Shown: in pieces, positions 1 to 9,531 of the stretch | Numbering within the stretch: position 1 is the first letter of the stretch | How the letters are laid out: the number at the start of each line of letters is the position of its first letter | Assembly: GCA_963815785.1 (NCBI GenBank) | Contig: CAWFHZ010000008.1 | Location: 124,001 to 188,000 of the forward strand | From: DATFVA01 sp963815785 | Lineage (GTDB): Bacteria > Bacteroidota > Ignavibacteria > Ignavibacteriales > Ignavibacteriaceae | DNA: 64,000 bases | Direction of reading: 5' to 3' | Notes under the pieces: generated by a model | What the model was told of the DNA's origin: nothing | The model's input: only the letters and a program-made list of their open reading frames with translations | Database searches by the model: none | Position numbers and translations under genes: made by a program

Positions 1-114
1 ACAGGAAAAGTAAGAAAAACTGGTTTGCTTAACAAATCCGAATTTTATTACTAAAGGAAAAGTTTTGTGTAACTTCACTTAATTAATTATTTTCTGGTTT
101 TAATATGGCGTTAA

Positions 115-1131
115 GTGGAAATCAATCTGCTGAAATATTTTACTTTTAAGAGATTCTTTAATATTCTCAAAATATTAACCTCATTTACTTTATCGCGGGT
201 AATAAGAAAACCAATAGTATGGGGAATGCCGCTTTCATTTTCAATTGAACCCACCAATCATTGCAACCTGAAGTGTCCGGAATGTCCTTCGGGTTTAGGA
301 AGTTTAACACGTCCGCTAGGATTGATAAAAACCGAATTTTACAACCAATTAATTGATGAAATAAGTTCAACCGGTTTTTATGTTCAGTTGTTTTTCCAGG
401 GAGAACCCTATATAAATAAGAATTTACCGCAAATGATAAAATATGCACAGCAAAAAAAGATGTATGTTTCAATAAGCACGAACGGACATTTTATTAACGA
501 AGGAAATGTGGATAAAATACTTGATTCTGCACCGGATAAATTAATTTACTCCGTCGATGGATTGGATGAAGATTCTTATCAGAATTACAGGGTGGGGGGA
601 ACATTTAAGCAGGCAGACGAGGGATTAAGAATTTTAACAAAAAGAAAGAAAGAACAGAATCTTTCCAGACCATTCATTGAGCTCCAGTTTATAGTAATGA
701 AACAGAACGAACATTTACTTGATTCTGTAATTAAATATGGAAAAGAAACTGGAGTTGATAAAGTAGTATTTAAAACAATGCAGATTTCCTCATATGAAAA
801 TGCCAAACATTTTCTTCCGGAGAATAAGAAGTTTAGAAGATATGATTTAACGAACAATGAATTAAAGATAAAAGGAAAACTTGAAAATCATTGTTTTGCA
901 TTATGGAGAACCTCTGTTATAACCTGGGATGGAAGAGTAGTTCCTTGTTGTTTTGATAAAGATGCGCATTTTGAATTCGGTAAAATTAATGGGAGACCCT
1001 TTCAAAGTATATGGAAATCAAATGAATATTCTTCATTCAGGCAAAATGTTTTAAATGATCGGAAGGGGATAAGTATGTGTTCAAATTGTACTGAGGGTAT
1101 GAAAATAAATATTCTGGAAGTTGAACAATAA
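115..1131 (+). CDS. Radical SAM / SPASM-domain protein
   Basis: The protein has 338 residues from a GTG start; the ATG at 105 is in another frame and soon hits a stop. The radical SAM signature CNLKCPEC (CxxxCxxC, about residues 50-57) binds the SAM-cleaving 4Fe-4S cluster. A C-terminal cysteine set (C near 263, CC near 281, CSNC near 324) fits a SPASM-type auxiliary cluster domain, and the central region has the usual TNG and D-G-L-D radical SAM strand motifs. The stop overlaps the start of the following membrane protein by one base, and a GT2 glycosyltransferase comes next, so the three genes probably form one operon acting on a lipid-linked or surface glycan. The substrate cannot be read from sequence. 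The family call is firm; the role is inference. Confidence 0.85.
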   Translation: MEINLLKYFTFKRFFNILKILTSFTLSRVIRKPIVWGMPLSFSIEPTNHCNLKCPECPSGLGSLTRPLGLIKTEFYNQLIDEISSTGFYVQLFFQGEPYINKNLPQMIKYAQQKKMYVSISTNGHFINEGNVDKILDSAPDKLIYSVDGLDEDSYQNYRVGGTFKQADEGLRILTKRKKEQNLSRPFIELQFIVMKQNEHLLDSVIKYGKETGVDKVVFKTMQISSYENAKHFLPENKKFRRYDLTNNELKIKGKLENHCFALWRTSVITWDGRVVPCCFDKDAHFEFGKINGRPFQSIWKSNEYSSFRQNVLNDRKGISMCSNCTEGMKINILEVEQ

Positions 1132-2087
1132 TGACTGAATCAGTTCTGGCTTTAAAAAATATTTATATAAAGAACAAAAATTATTTTTTGTTTTCTCTGA
1201 AAATTCTTATTGCTTTAGGTCTTCTTTTATTTATTATTTACACTGTTAATGTCCAGAAAATAATCAATGCTTTTAATCAAGCTGATAAGTTCATACTTTT
1301 TTTGGCTTCATTATTAGCCATTCTGAATGTTTATTTTCAATACTTAAAGTGGAAACTTGTTTGTAATAATCTATTAAATGAAAGAGATAAAAAGAAAATT
1401 ATCCTTTCGCTTTTTTACGGGTTTTCAGCAGGTTCATTTACTCCAGCCAGAATCGGAGAATATTTCGGAAGAGCAATTTTATTTTCAGAGAGACCATTAA
1501 TACAAATTACAGCAGCAACAGTAATCGATAAGCTTTTTACATTAATTGTCGTAATTGTTATTGGCTCAATTTTCATGTTATTCTATTTAAAGTTTCCATT
1601 CTTGATTATAATTCTTGCAGTAATATTATCGGGAATTATTATTGCCCTGATTATGAAAAAAAGTTCTACGATTTCAGAAAATCGTTTTTTCAAAAAACTC
1701 TTAAGATTTAAATTAATTTCTTCTCTTTATACTAAACTTTCATTTATGCGAAATGTCGATAAAAGTTTCAGTTTAAAATTATTCTTTCTGTCAATATTGT
1801 TTTATGTATGTTTCATTGCTCAGTTTGCCCTTCTGGTTAGTGCGTTTTCACTTCATGCTAATTTCATAAATTACATTTGGGCTGGCAGCCTGGTTATGTT
1901 TGTGAAATCAGTAATTCCACCCATCTCATTGGGAGAGTTAGGTATAAGAGAAGGAGTCTCGGTATATTTTGTTAAGCAACTAGGAGAGAATGCCGCAGTT
2001 GGATTTAACGCATCTATTTCATTATTTCTAATTAATATACTTTTACCGGCACTGATAGGATTAATTTTACTGCTTAAAAGAAAATGA
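1131..2087 (+). CDS. LPG-synthase-TM / UPF0104-like flippase-type membrane protein
   Basis: This 318-residue integral membrane protein has about eight hydrophobic segments. Its pattern matches the lysylphosphatidylglycerol synthase TM region family (UPF0104, including AglD-type proteins): an N-terminal helix near residues 20-40, a PARIGEYFGRA-type segment near residue 104, and a late SVxPPISLGELGIREG motif near residue 265. Members are thought to help move or modify lipid-linked sugars. The start codon overlaps the stop of the radical SAM gene, and its own stop overlaps the start of the GT2 gene (ATGA). That tight coupling supports a shared glycolipid job. The soluble lysyl-transferase domain of MprF is absent, so lipid aminoacylation is unlikely. 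Confidence 0.8.
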   Translation: MTESVLALKNIYIKNKNYFLFSLKILIALGLLLFIIYTVNVQKIINAFNQADKFILFLASLLAILNVYFQYLKWKLVCNNLLNERDKKKIILSLFYGFSAGSFTPARIGEYFGRAILFSERPLIQITAATVIDKLFTLIVVIVIGSIFMLFYLKFPFLIIILAVILSGIIIALIMKKSSTISENRFFKKLLRFKLISSLYTKLSFMRNVDKSFSLKLFFLSILFYVCFIAQFALLVSAFSLHANFINYIWAGSLVMFVKSVIPPISLGELGIREGVSVYFVKQLGENAAVGFNASISLFLINILLPALIGLILLLKRK

Positions 2088-3214
2088 CAGATATTCTTTT
2101 AATAATTTTCATCTCTTTGTCCGCATACTATTTCTATTTTCTATTTAGAATCTTAAGTGGTCTTAATAATCTGAATGAGCCTAAGGATACCTCATTGAGA
2201 CCAGAGTTTATTTCCATAATCATCCCATTTCGGAATGAATCTCATAATATTTTACAAAATCTTGAAAGTATCGAAAATCTGGATTATCCTGAAAACTTGT
2301 TTGAAGTTATATATATTGATGATAATTCAACAGATAATTCCTTTAATCTTATTAAAGAGAAACTCATTAAGGAAAACATTAAGGTTCTTAAATTACCTGG
2401 CGAATTATCGACCGGGAATAAAAAAAGAGCAGTTAATTATGGAATTGATAGTTCTAAAGGTGAAATAATTGTTACTACGGATGCTGACTGCGTGTATCAT
2501 AGAAACTGGCTTAAACTTCTTTTACAATATATTGATGCCGAAACAGCCTTTGTTTCAGGACCTGTTTCTTTTAAAGATGGAAAATCTATATTTTCAAAAA
2601 TTCAGAAACTTGAGTTTGAGGGTTTAATTCTTACTGGTGCCGGATTAATTGGTTCAGGTAAACCGGTAATTTGTAATGGAGCAAATATTGCATACAAACG
2701 GGAAGCGTTCCGCGAAGTGGGAGGATTTAAAGATAATATAAATCTTGCTTCCGGCGACGATGAACTTCTGATGCAGAAATTATCCAGGGAAACAGATTAC
2801 AAAATTAAATTTTGTGCCAATAGGGAGGCTGTTGTATTCACTGAATCTAATGAGAGCATAGGTGGTTTTTTCAACCAGAGAAAAAGATGGGCAAGTAAAA
2901 GCCTGCGTTATCAAGATGGACGACTAATTTCAGAATTGATATTAATCTTTCTGTTTTATCTTGGTCTGATCTTCCAACCTCTTTTAATACTTGATGGATT
3001 TTATCCTTTGACTATCACTTTCGTTATAAGTATTGCTGTAAAATTATTATTAGAATTTTTAATCATTAAAAAGGGTGAAAAATTTCTTTTCAATAAAAAC
3101 AGCCGGATAATATTTTTACTTAGTGAATTATTCCAGGTGCCCTACATTATTATTTCTTCAATCAGCGGATTATTCGGAAATTTTATTTGGAAGGATAGAA
3201 GAATTAAACGTTAA
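2084..3214 (+). CDS. Glycosyltransferase family 2, membrane-anchored
   Basis: The 376-residue protein has an N-terminal membrane helix, then a GT-A fold with an IIPFRNE start near residue 47, DDNSTD near residue 80, a TDADC metal/nucleotide-binding site near residue 132, an SGDDELL element near residue 225 and a QRKRWASK motif near residue 267. This is the QxxRW-type acceptor motif of processive or lipid-acceptor GT2 enzymes. Two or three C-terminal helices follow. The layout is that of ceramide-glucosyltransferase/BcsA-like cytoplasmic-face enzymes that move a sugar from a nucleotide donor to a lipid. It is the third gene of an overlapping cluster. Donor and acceptor are unknown. Confidence 0.87.
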   Translation: MTDILLIIFISLSAYYFYFLFRILSGLNNLNEPKDTSLRPEFISIIIPFRNESHNILQNLESIENLDYPENLFEVIYIDDNSTDNSFNLIKEKLIKENIKVLKLPGELSTGNKKRAVNYGIDSSKGEIIVTTDADCVYHRNWLKLLLQYIDAETAFVSGPVSFKDGKSIFSKIQKLEFEGLILTGAGLIGSGKPVICNGANIAYKREAFREVGGFKDNINLASGDDELLMQKLSRETDYKIKFCANREAVVFTESNESIGGFFNQRKRWASKSLRYQDGRLISELILIFLFYLGLIFQPLLILDGFYPLTITFVISIAVKLLLEFLIIKKGEKFLFNKNSRIIFLLSELFQVPYIIISSISGLFGNFIWKDRRIKR

Positions 3215-3242
3215 TTAGCTTTGTCTAAACTATGATTTCATG

Positions 3243-3260
3243 TGTATATAATAGTATACA
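3243..3260. promoter_or_regulatory. Short palindrome upstream of the DUF6600-like gene
   Basis: TGTATA and TATACA arms flank a 6-base spacer, about 100 bases before the start of the secreted-protein gene at 3361. It could be an operator, but 6-bp AT-rich arms also occur by chance. Nothing else recognisable lies in the 146-base gap. Confidence 0.15.
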
Positions 3261-3360
3261 TCCCCCACCTAAGTACCTCCATTTTTAACTATAATATAAC
3301 TTTTACCGGTGGTACGATCATTGGATATTTACAACTGTTCTATAATAAGCGAGGTCTAAA

Positions 3361-4731
3361 ATGAAAAAGTTATTTTTAATTGCAGCACTAATAATCACAG
3401 GGTTTATTTTTCAAATAAAAGCTCAGGATTATTACGATAGAGGTTACGATAATAGTTATAATTCCGGTGGTTACGATAATGACGGGTTCGGATATTTTTA
3501 TTCTTCATTATCACCTTACGGCTCCTGGGTCGAATTCGGAGATGGTGTATACGGCTGGCGACCTGTTCATATGAGAAATACATGGGCTCCCTATGCTGAA
3601 GGAAGATGGATCTGGACGTCAGATGGATGGTACTGGGATTCTTATGAACCATTTGGATATATAGTTTACCATTATGGAAGATGGTACAATGATAGTTACT
3701 ATGGATGGGTTTGGATTCCTGATTATCAATGGGCTCCTGCCTGGGTTGAATGGAGATATGATAATGACTATGTAGGCTGGGCTCCATTACCGCCTTACGC
3801 AGTCTTTTCAATCTCAATCGGAATTCATTTTACCAATACATATTATACTCCATACGCGCAATGGCACTTTGTTAAATATCATTACTTCTGTGATCCTTAT
3901 GTAGTTAATTATTATGTGGCTCCACAGTATAAGTACAGAATTTACTCGAACACAAAATACAGAAATGATTATGGATACAGGAATGGAAGAGTGGTCAATC
4001 GTGGAATAGATGTTTCTATAATAAGAGAAAGGGGAAAAGTTGATATCCGTGAACGTAAAATCAGAACTGTATCAAACATACGTGATATTAACGATAGAAA
4101 CAGAATTACTAATGATGAGATAAGAACCTTTATTCCTGAAAAGAAGAATTTCACAGGAGCAAAGGTAAGAGATGTGAAGATTGAAAGAACGGATAGGAAA
4201 ACTTCTCTGGAAACTTCCAAACTTGAATTTGGGAGAATGAGAACTGAGAGCAAAACTCCGGTTACAAGAAAAGTTGAAACGAAAAATGACAGAGTAATTC
4301 AAAAAGATGCAAATAAAGATGTAAGAATTCAGAGAAATACAACGAAGGAAAATGTCAATCAAAGTAAAAGAACTGAAGAGAAAAAAGTAGTTCCTGATAC
4401 AAGAATAAAAACTGAACAAAGAAAAGAAGTTAAAACTCCTGTGACAAAAGAACCGGTTAGAAAAGAAACGCGAACAAATACTTCTGTAAGAAATAATTCC
4501 GTACAGAACACTGATAAGAAGAGTAATGATCAGAGAATTATAAAACAGAATGAACCGCGTAAAGATACAAGAACTTTTACTCCGCCGACACAAAAAAGAA
4601 CTGAGGTAAAAGTTAACAGAAACCAGGTGCCAAATCGCAGTACAGGAAATAATTCGAATATACAAAGGCAGGGTGATACCAGAAGCAAAACAGAAGTGAA
4701 AAGAGAAACAAATAACAATGGGCACAGATAA
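3361..4731 (+). CDS. Secreted DUF6600-like protein with Tyr/Trp-rich repeats and basic tail
   Basis: The 456-residue protein opens with a signal peptide (MKKLFLIAALIITGF, cleavage near AQD). Residues 30-150 are rich in Tyr, Trp and Gly, with repeated YGSWVE / YGRWYN / YGWVWIP units and a final WAPLPPYA, the pattern of the DUF6600 family of secreted proteins. From about residue 225 the sequence becomes low-complexity, very rich in Lys, Arg, Thr, Asn and Glu, and is probably disordered. No catalytic motif is visible. It is monocistronic, with a strong hairpin terminator just downstream. A surface or periplasmic structural or binding role is possible, but no function can be assigned. Confidence 0.75.
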   Translation: MKKLFLIAALIITGFIFQIKAQDYYDRGYDNSYNSGGYDNDGFGYFYSSLSPYGSWVEFGDGVYGWRPVHMRNTWAPYAEGRWIWTSDGWYWDSYEPFGYIVYHYGRWYNDSYYGWVWIPDYQWAPAWVEWRYDNDYVGWAPLPPYAVFSISIGIHFTNTYYTPYAQWHFVKYHYFCDPYVVNYYVAPQYKYRIYSNTKYRNDYGYRNGRVVNRGIDVSIIRERGKVDIRERKIRTVSNIRDINDRNRITNDEIRTFIPEKKNFTGAKVRDVKIERTDRKTSLETSKLEFGRMRTESKTPVTRKVETKNDRVIQKDANKDVRIQRNTTKENVNQSKRTEEKKVVPDTRIKTEQRKEVKTPVTKEPVRKETRTNTSVRNNSVQNTDKKSNDQRIIKQNEPRKDTRTFTPPTQKRTEVKVNRNQVPNRSTGNNSNIQRQGDTRSKTEVKRETNNNGHR

Positions 4732-4759
4732 TTACATAGTTGATTAGTTCCTCTTTCTC

Positions 4760-4795
4760 AAGGTACCGGTTACTAATAGCTGGTACCTTTTTTTA
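4760..4795 (+). terminator. Rho-independent terminator after the DUF6600-like gene
   Basis: AAGGTACC pairs with GGTACCTT, extended inward by a few wobble pairs, and runs straight into seven T residues. It lies 29 bases after the stop codon at 4731. Confidence 0.85.
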
Positions 4796-4967
4796 TTTAT
4801 GAAGCATCATATAATTTTTCAACAATGATATATCAGTTTTGTGAAAGTAATTATCACTAGTGAGAAATTAGTAACTATTTCCAGTTTTTAATTGCAGTTA
4901 TGGCCTCTTTTTCAATAATTTTACCAAGCAATAGTTAGCATTATTGGCACATTTTGTGGGTATTTAA

Positions 4968-4975
4968 TACGTTTG
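4968..4975 (+). promoter_or_regulatory. Possible Bacteroidota-type -7 element before maeB
   Basis: TACGTTTG matches the TAnnTTTG -7 consensus known from Bacteroidota, 42 bases before the maeB start. A TTG about 21 bases upstream could serve as a weak -33 element. Whether this lineage uses that consensus is an assumption. Confidence 0.3.
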
Positions 4976-5017
4976 TAATGAATTTTAAAATTTAATAGGT
5001 AATGGAGAATACTTAAA

Positions 5018-7306
5018 ATGAAGATAAGTAAAGAAGAAGCTCTTGAGTATCACAGTAAAGACAGACGTGGTAAGATAGAAGTTATTGCCACTAAGCCATG
5101 TCTCACTTCAAGGGATTTGTCGTTAGCCTACACTCCCGGCGTTGCAGAACCATGCAGAGAAATTGCACAGAACGATGATGACGTATATAAGTATACAGCT
5201 AAAGGCAACTTAGTTGCGGTAATTTCTAATGGAACGGCGGTCCTTGGTCTGGGAGATATTGGTCCGCATGCGGGTAAACCTGTCATGGAGGGTAAAGGAG
5301 TATTATTTAAAAGATTTGCTGACATAGACGTATTTGATCTTGAACTTAAAAGTAAGGATCCGAAGGAAATAATTCGTGCTGTTCAATTACTGGAACCCAC
5401 TTTCGGTGGAATAAACCTTGAAGATATAAAAGCACCAGAATGTTTTGAAATAGAAGAAACTTTAAAAGAAACTATGAACATTCCTGTTTTCCATGATGAT
5501 CAACATGGTACAGCAATTATTTCGTGTGCAGCTCTGATTAATGCAGCAGAGCTCTCGGGTAAGAATCTGGCTGATTTAAAGATAGTTGTAAATGGTGCCG
5601 GTGCCGCTGCAATCTCTTGCTGTAATCTTTATATTCTGGCCGGTGCAAGAAGAGAAAATATACATATGTACGATTCAAAAGGGTTAATTCATAAAGGAAG
5701 GAAAGACCTAAATAAATACAAAGTTGCATATGCTCAGGAAAAAGAAGGCGGATCTTTAGTTGATGGAATGGTTGGTGCAGATGTATTTGTTGGATTATCC
5801 ATCGGTGGTGTTGTATCAAAAGAAATGGTAAAATCGATGGCAAAAAATGCTATAGTTTTTGCAATGGCCAATCCTGATCCGGAAATAAGTTATGAAGACG
5901 CAACTGAAGTTCGCGATGATATTATTATGGCAACCGGAAGAAGTGATTATCCTAACCAGGTAAATAACGTGCTTGGATTTCCATTTATTTTCAGGGGAGC
6001 ACTGGATGTAAGAGCATCCGCTATAAATGAAGAAATGAAAATGGCTGCTACAAAAGCTCTTGCAGAACTCGCTAAGAAAAAAGTTCCGGAAATGGTAATG
6101 AATGCTTATGGTGGATCTGATTTTGAATTTGGTCGTAATTATATAATTCCAAAGCCCTTTGATCCAAGAGTATTATGGCATGTTGCTCCCGCTGTGGCAA
6201 GAGCGGCTATGGAATCGGGCGTTGCACGTCAACCCATTGAAGATTGGACTACATACGAAGAAGAGCTAAAAGAACGACTTGGCTTATCTAAGGAAGTTAT
6301 ACGGGTGATGATTCATAAAGCTAAAGAAGATCCCAGGAAAGTAGTTTTCCCTGAAGGTGAAGAAGAAAAAATTATTCGTGCAGCACACGCTGTCTCTTCC
6401 GATAATATTGCTTTTCCTATCCTTTTAGGAGATGAATATATTATCAGGAAAAAAATTGATGATCTGGGTTTTGATCAGAGCGAATTTAAAATTCTCGATC
6501 CGGCATCAAGTACAAAGGCTGAGGTTTTTGCAACTTCATTTCACAAGAAACGCCAAAGAAAAGGAGCTACATTAAAAGAAGCTAAAGACCTGATGAAAGA
6601 TGTTAATTATTTCGGTTCTATGATGGTTGAAATGGGAGATGCTGATGCTTTGATAAGCGGATTAACTTCACACTATCCGGCAACTATAAAACCTGCACTT
6701 CAGTGTGTTGGGGTTAAAGAAGGTATAAAAGTTGTCTCCGGTTTATACATTGTTATTACTACTAAACGTGCTTATTTCTTTGCAGATACAACTGTTAATG
6801 TAAACCCGACTTCTGAACAGTTAGCAGAAATTGCAATTACGGCTGCTGATACTGTTAAAGAATTTGATCTTGAACCAAGAGTTGCATTGCTGTCATTCAG
6901 TAATTTCGGAAGTTCCAAATATCCCGAATCATTAAAAGTTAAGAAAGCAGTTGAAATAGTTAAAAATCTGCGGCCTGATTTAAATGTTGATGGTGAAATG
7001 CAGGCTGATACTGCATTAGTTCATCAGATAATTGAAACGGATTTTCCATTCAGTTCTCTTAAAGGCGGAGCAAACGTTTTAATTTTCCCGGATTTGAATT
7101 CGGGTAACATTGCTTATAAACTCATGGCAAGAATCGGTGGAGCTACCGTAATTGGTCCGATACTGCGTGGAATGAAAAAACCAATTCACGTTTTGCAGAG
7201 AGGTGCTACAGTGGATGATATAATTAATATGACTGCCATTGCAGTAGTAGATTCAATTCATCTTGTGAAACCAGTAAGAAAAACTACTGAAGCAGCTTTA
7301 GTTTAA
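5018..7306 (+). CDS. maeB: NADP-dependent malic enzyme with phosphotransacetylase-like domain (MaeB)
   Basis: The 762-residue protein converts malate to pyruvate and CO2, normally reducing NADP. The malic enzyme part spans about residues 10-420: YTPGVAEPC carries the catalytic Tyr, KGNLVAV the catalytic Lys, FHDDQHGTA the metal-binding aspartates, and GAGAAAI the nucleotide-binding loop. The second part, about residues 430-755, is a phosphate acetyltransferase-like domain. In MaeB proteins this domain is generally taken as regulatory (acetyl-CoA sensing) rather than catalytic. Length and order match typical MaeB. The gene stands alone with its own terminator, and it would supply pyruvate and reducing power. 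Confidence 0.95.
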   Translation: MKISKEEALEYHSKDRRGKIEVIATKPCLTSRDLSLAYTPGVAEPCREIAQNDDDVYKYTAKGNLVAVISNGTAVLGLGDIGPHAGKPVMEGKGVLFKRFADIDVFDLELKSKDPKEIIRAVQLLEPTFGGINLEDIKAPECFEIEETLKETMNIPVFHDDQHGTAIISCAALINAAELSGKNLADLKIVVNGAGAAAISCCNLYILAGARRENIHMYDSKGLIHKGRKDLNKYKVAYAQEKEGGSLVDGMVGADVFVGLSIGGVVSKEMVKSMAKNAIVFAMANPDPEISYEDATEVRDDIIMATGRSDYPNQVNNVLGFPFIFRGALDVRASAINEEMKMAATKALAELAKKKVPEMVMNAYGGSDFEFGRNYIIPKPFDPRVLWHVAPAVARAAMESGVARQPIEDWTTYEEELKERLGLSKEVIRVMIHKAKEDPRKVVFPEGEEEKIIRAAHAVSSDNIAFPILLGDEYIIRKKIDDLGFDQSEFKILDPASSTKAEVFATSFHKKRQRKGATLKEAKDLMKDVNYFGSMMVEMGDADALISGLTSHYPATIKPALQCVGVKEGIKVVSGLYIVITTKRAYFFADTTVNVNPTSEQLAEIAITAADTVKEFDLEPRVALLSFSNFGSSKYPESLKVKKAVEIVKNLRPDLNVDGEMQADTALVHQIIETDFPFSSLKGGANVLIFPDLNSGNIAYKLMARIGGATVIGPILRGMKKPIHVLQRGATVDDIINMTAIAVVDSIHLVKPVRKTTEAALV

Positions 7307-7327
7307 ATCCTATTTGTAATATTTAAG

Positions 7328-7368
7328 GCAGGCTGAAGGTAAGTGATCAATTTGCCAGCCTGCTTTTT
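7328..7368 (+). terminator. Terminator after maeB
   Basis: GCAGGCTG pairs with CAGCCTGC across a 20-base loop and is followed by TTTTT. It lies 22 bases after the maeB stop. Confidence 0.85.
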
Positions 7369-7442
7369 AATTTTAAAAATTATTATTGGGGTGATTAAAA
7401 ATTTGTTATATCGGGGAATGTTTTTTTAATAGAAAAACCTGT

Positions 7443-7475
7443 AAAAAAAGGCTGCACTTTTAAATTGTACAGCCT
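7443..7475 (-). terminator. Terminator of the minus-strand OB-fold lipoprotein gene
   Basis: Read on the minus strand, AGGCTGTAC pairs with GTGCAGCCT (one G-T pair) and is followed by a run of seven T. It lies 21 bases beyond the stop at 7496 and separates this gene from convergent maeB. Confidence 0.85.
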
Positions 7476-7495
7476 CTTTTCAAGTTTGGAAAACC

Positions 7496-8188
7496 TTATT
7501 GAACTTTTACTGATGCGTTAGACAATAAAACGGGATAAGAGTATCCTGCTCCGAAATCCTGGTTAATTTCAACTGTGCCTTCAACAATTACAGTATCTCC
7601 GGGTTTTACCGAATCAGCACTTGTAACCATTAAGTCAAAATTATCTTTGTCCCCGGTTCCATCCTGTATATGAATCCAGTTTCTTCCCATAATATGTGGA
7701 TTATACTTTACAACTTTTCCTTTAACTTTTACAGATTGTCCATTTAAATTCTCTTTATTGTCATATATCTGAGCCACGGTTTTCCCATCTTTCAATGGTT
7801 CTACTTTTACATCCTGTTTCGATTGATTAAAAACCTGCGGATGTTTTACCTGTGTTTGCGGGGTTAGAGTTTGGGAGATATCCTGCACAAATAAAACTGA
7901 TTCAAAAGTTCTGTTCAAAGCATCACTTTTAAAATTCTTCATTTCCATACTCTTGGAAAAATAAAGTGTTTCTCCTTTTTTGGGTTCCATTCTAGGAACA
8001 GCAATCCAGAATTCATTACCGTTTTCGGATGCCTGGATATAAGTATAATTAGGGGTTTGAATAAAATCAGCAACCTCTATTTTATGAGTTCCTGCAGGAA
8101 GGTTTTCATTCGCTTCTTCATTTTTATTTTCACAAGCAGTGAACGTTACAATTATCATTATCAATAAGAGCAAGAAGACTTTTTTCAT
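7496..8188 (-). CDS. OB-fold lipoprotein (NrfJ-like)
   Basis: The 230-residue protein starts with a lipoprotein signal peptide whose lipobox is TFTAC, so the mature protein is lipid-anchored at Cys19. The C-terminal half (about residues 135-228) has the strand pattern of a nucleic-acid-type OB fold (GQSVKVKGKVV ... WIHIQDGTG ... VIVEGTVEI). Envelope proteins such as NrfJ-like lipoproteins carry the same fold. The first half has no recognised domain. The gene is monocistronic and divergent from the PEBP gene. Its ligand is unknown, and DNA binding is unlikely for an exported lipoprotein. Confidence 0.75.
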   Translation of the reverse strand: MKKVFLLLLIMIIVTFTACENKNEEANENLPAGTHKIEVADFIQTPNYTYIQASENGNEFWIAVPRMEPKKGETLYFSKSMEMKNFKSDALNRTFESVLFVQDISQTLTPQTQVKHPQVFNQSKQDVKVEPLKDGKTVAQIYDNKENLNGQSVKVKGKVVKYNPHIMGRNWIHIQDGTGDKDNFDLMVTSADSVKPGDTVIVEGTVEINQDFGAGYSYPVLLSNASVKVQ

Positions 8189-8480
8189 ATTATTTCCTTT
8201 ATCCTTAATAAATAAATTGATTTTCGAATTGATCTGGTAATATACATAAACAATTATATATAGATAAATTAAAAAATCTGGTACTGTTTATATCCACGTT
8301 TATTTTAGTATCACAGCAGGATTGTATTGGGAATGTGTTCAATTCATTTTTTACCAGTTTAAGTTGATACAAATTTAGAATAATTTAGTATAGTCAATTT
8401 TTCAGTAATGTTCCGGTTTCCGTTGTAATGATTTTTAAATACAAAAAACTTTTCCGCCAATGGAAAAGAAGGAAACAAAA

Positions 8481-8951
8481 ATGGAAATTAAAATTGAAAG
8501 TCATTCTTTTAAGAACGGGGAAACGATCCCGCCAAAATACACCTGTGAGGGTGAAAATATTTCCCCACATCTTACGTGGAAGTGTAAAGCTGAGGGAATA
8601 AAAACATATATGGTTATTGTTGAGGATCCTGATGCCCCCAATGGAAATTTTACTCATTGGATAGTATATAACATTCCGTCAAGAATTAATATACTTATGG
8701 AAAATTCCACCCCAACTAAAAATGTTCCTGATGAAGTGCTGATGGGAACGAATGATTTGGGAAGAATAGGGTACAGTGGTCCATGCCCGCCTTCAGGTGT
8801 CCATCGGTATTATTTCAGGATATACGGACTTGACACGGCAGTTCACCACGATTCAGGTGCAACAAAAAAAGAAGTACTGAATAAAATGGAAGGACATATA
8901 ATTGCCCGCGGCGAATTAATGGGTAAATATCAAAAGCACAAATCATTCTAA
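8481..8951 (+). CDS. YbhB/YbcL (PEBP/RKIP-like) family protein
   Basis: This is a 156-residue phosphatidylethanolamine-binding-protein homolog. The family ligand-pocket signatures are visible: ISPHLTW near residue 29, EDPDAP near residue 50, FTHWIVYNIP near residue 59, and GYSGPCPPSGVHRYYF near residue 100. An in-frame ATG at 8460 would add seven residues. I chose 8481 because AAGGA sits 8-12 bases upstream and because YbhB proteins begin at the equivalent position. No signal peptide is present, so it is cytoplasmic. Bacterial members have no agreed function. The stop is 10 bases from the end of the convergent CBS gene. Confidence 0.9.
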   Translation: MEIKIESHSFKNGETIPPKYTCEGENISPHLTWKCKAEGIKTYMVIVEDPDAPNGNFTHWIVYNIPSRINILMENSTPTKNVPDEVLMGTNDLGRIGYSGPCPPSGVHRYYFRIYGLDTAVHHDSGATKKEVLNKMEGHIIARGELMGKYQKHKSF

Positions 8952-8961
8952 GTCTTAATTT

Positions 8962-9432
8962 TCAGACCGGTTGGGGACTGTTGCTTACCTCTTCAATAGT
9001 CGGGGTGCTTTTAATATATTGTACCAGCTGATTAATGACAAATTCCTTTTCATCAATTACGGCTTTTACCACGTCACCAATTGAAATTAAACCCGTGAGC
9101 TTTTCATTTTCAAACACAGGAAGATGACGTATTCTTTTTTCAATCATTAAAGCCATACATTCTTCAACTAGTTGATCAATATTAATATAAATTACTTTTT
9201 GTGACATAATTTCCTTCACTTTAGAATCCCTGGAGGATTTGCCCTCAAGCACGACTTTTCTTGCATAATCTCTTTCCGACATGATTCCAACTATCTCTTC
9301 ATTATCTATTACAAGAAGGGCACCAATCTTTTGGTCAGCCATCAGTTTTAAAGCATTAAAAATTGTGTCATCAGGAGAAATGGAGTGAATGCTCTTTCCT
9401 TTGTTCAAAAGAATTTCTCTTACGGTTTTCAT
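8962..9432 (-). CDS. Tandem CBS-domain protein
   Basis: The 156-residue cytoplasmic protein consists almost entirely of two CBS domains (about residues 8-65 and 73-130). Each shows the usual hydrophobic start, GxLxVxD/E core and IvGIxSxxD end (MSERDYA in the first, SIGDVV in the second). CBS pairs bind adenine nucleotides and act as energy or ligand sensors. The short C-terminal tail ends in Pro-Gln-Pro-Val. There is no effector domain, so it must act on a partner, and none is obvious among the neighbours. Confidence 0.88.
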   Translation of the reverse strand: MKTVREILLNKGKSIHSISPDDTIFNALKLMADQKIGALLVIDNEEIVGIMSERDYARKVVLEGKSSRDSKVKEIMSQKVIYINIDQLVEECMALMIEKRIRHLPVFENEKLTGLISIGDVVKAVIDEKEFVINQLVQYIKSTPTIEEVSNSPQPV

Positions 9433-9531
9433 ATTGCTGTCCTTTCTCGTTTATAAATGACGGGAAGTTTAATTGATAATAGAAAAAATTCTTTAAAGAA
9501 GCACTAACTATTTAGTATTTAAATTTTGTTT

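Noticed and set aside
1..54. Possible C-terminal 17 codons of an upstream plus-strand gene ending in TAA at 52-54
   Set aside because: Too short to tell from chance; no motif and no independent support at the window edge.
3404..3817. 137-codon antisense frame rich in His and Arg
   Set aside because: Mirror of the Tyr/Trp repeat codons in the secreted protein; not a real gene.
4072..4725. Long 217-codon frame opposite the DUF6600-like gene
   Set aside because: It is a shadow of the Lys/Arg/Glu-rich low-complexity tail on the other strand; Cys/Phe/Ser/Ile-rich composition without a start context.
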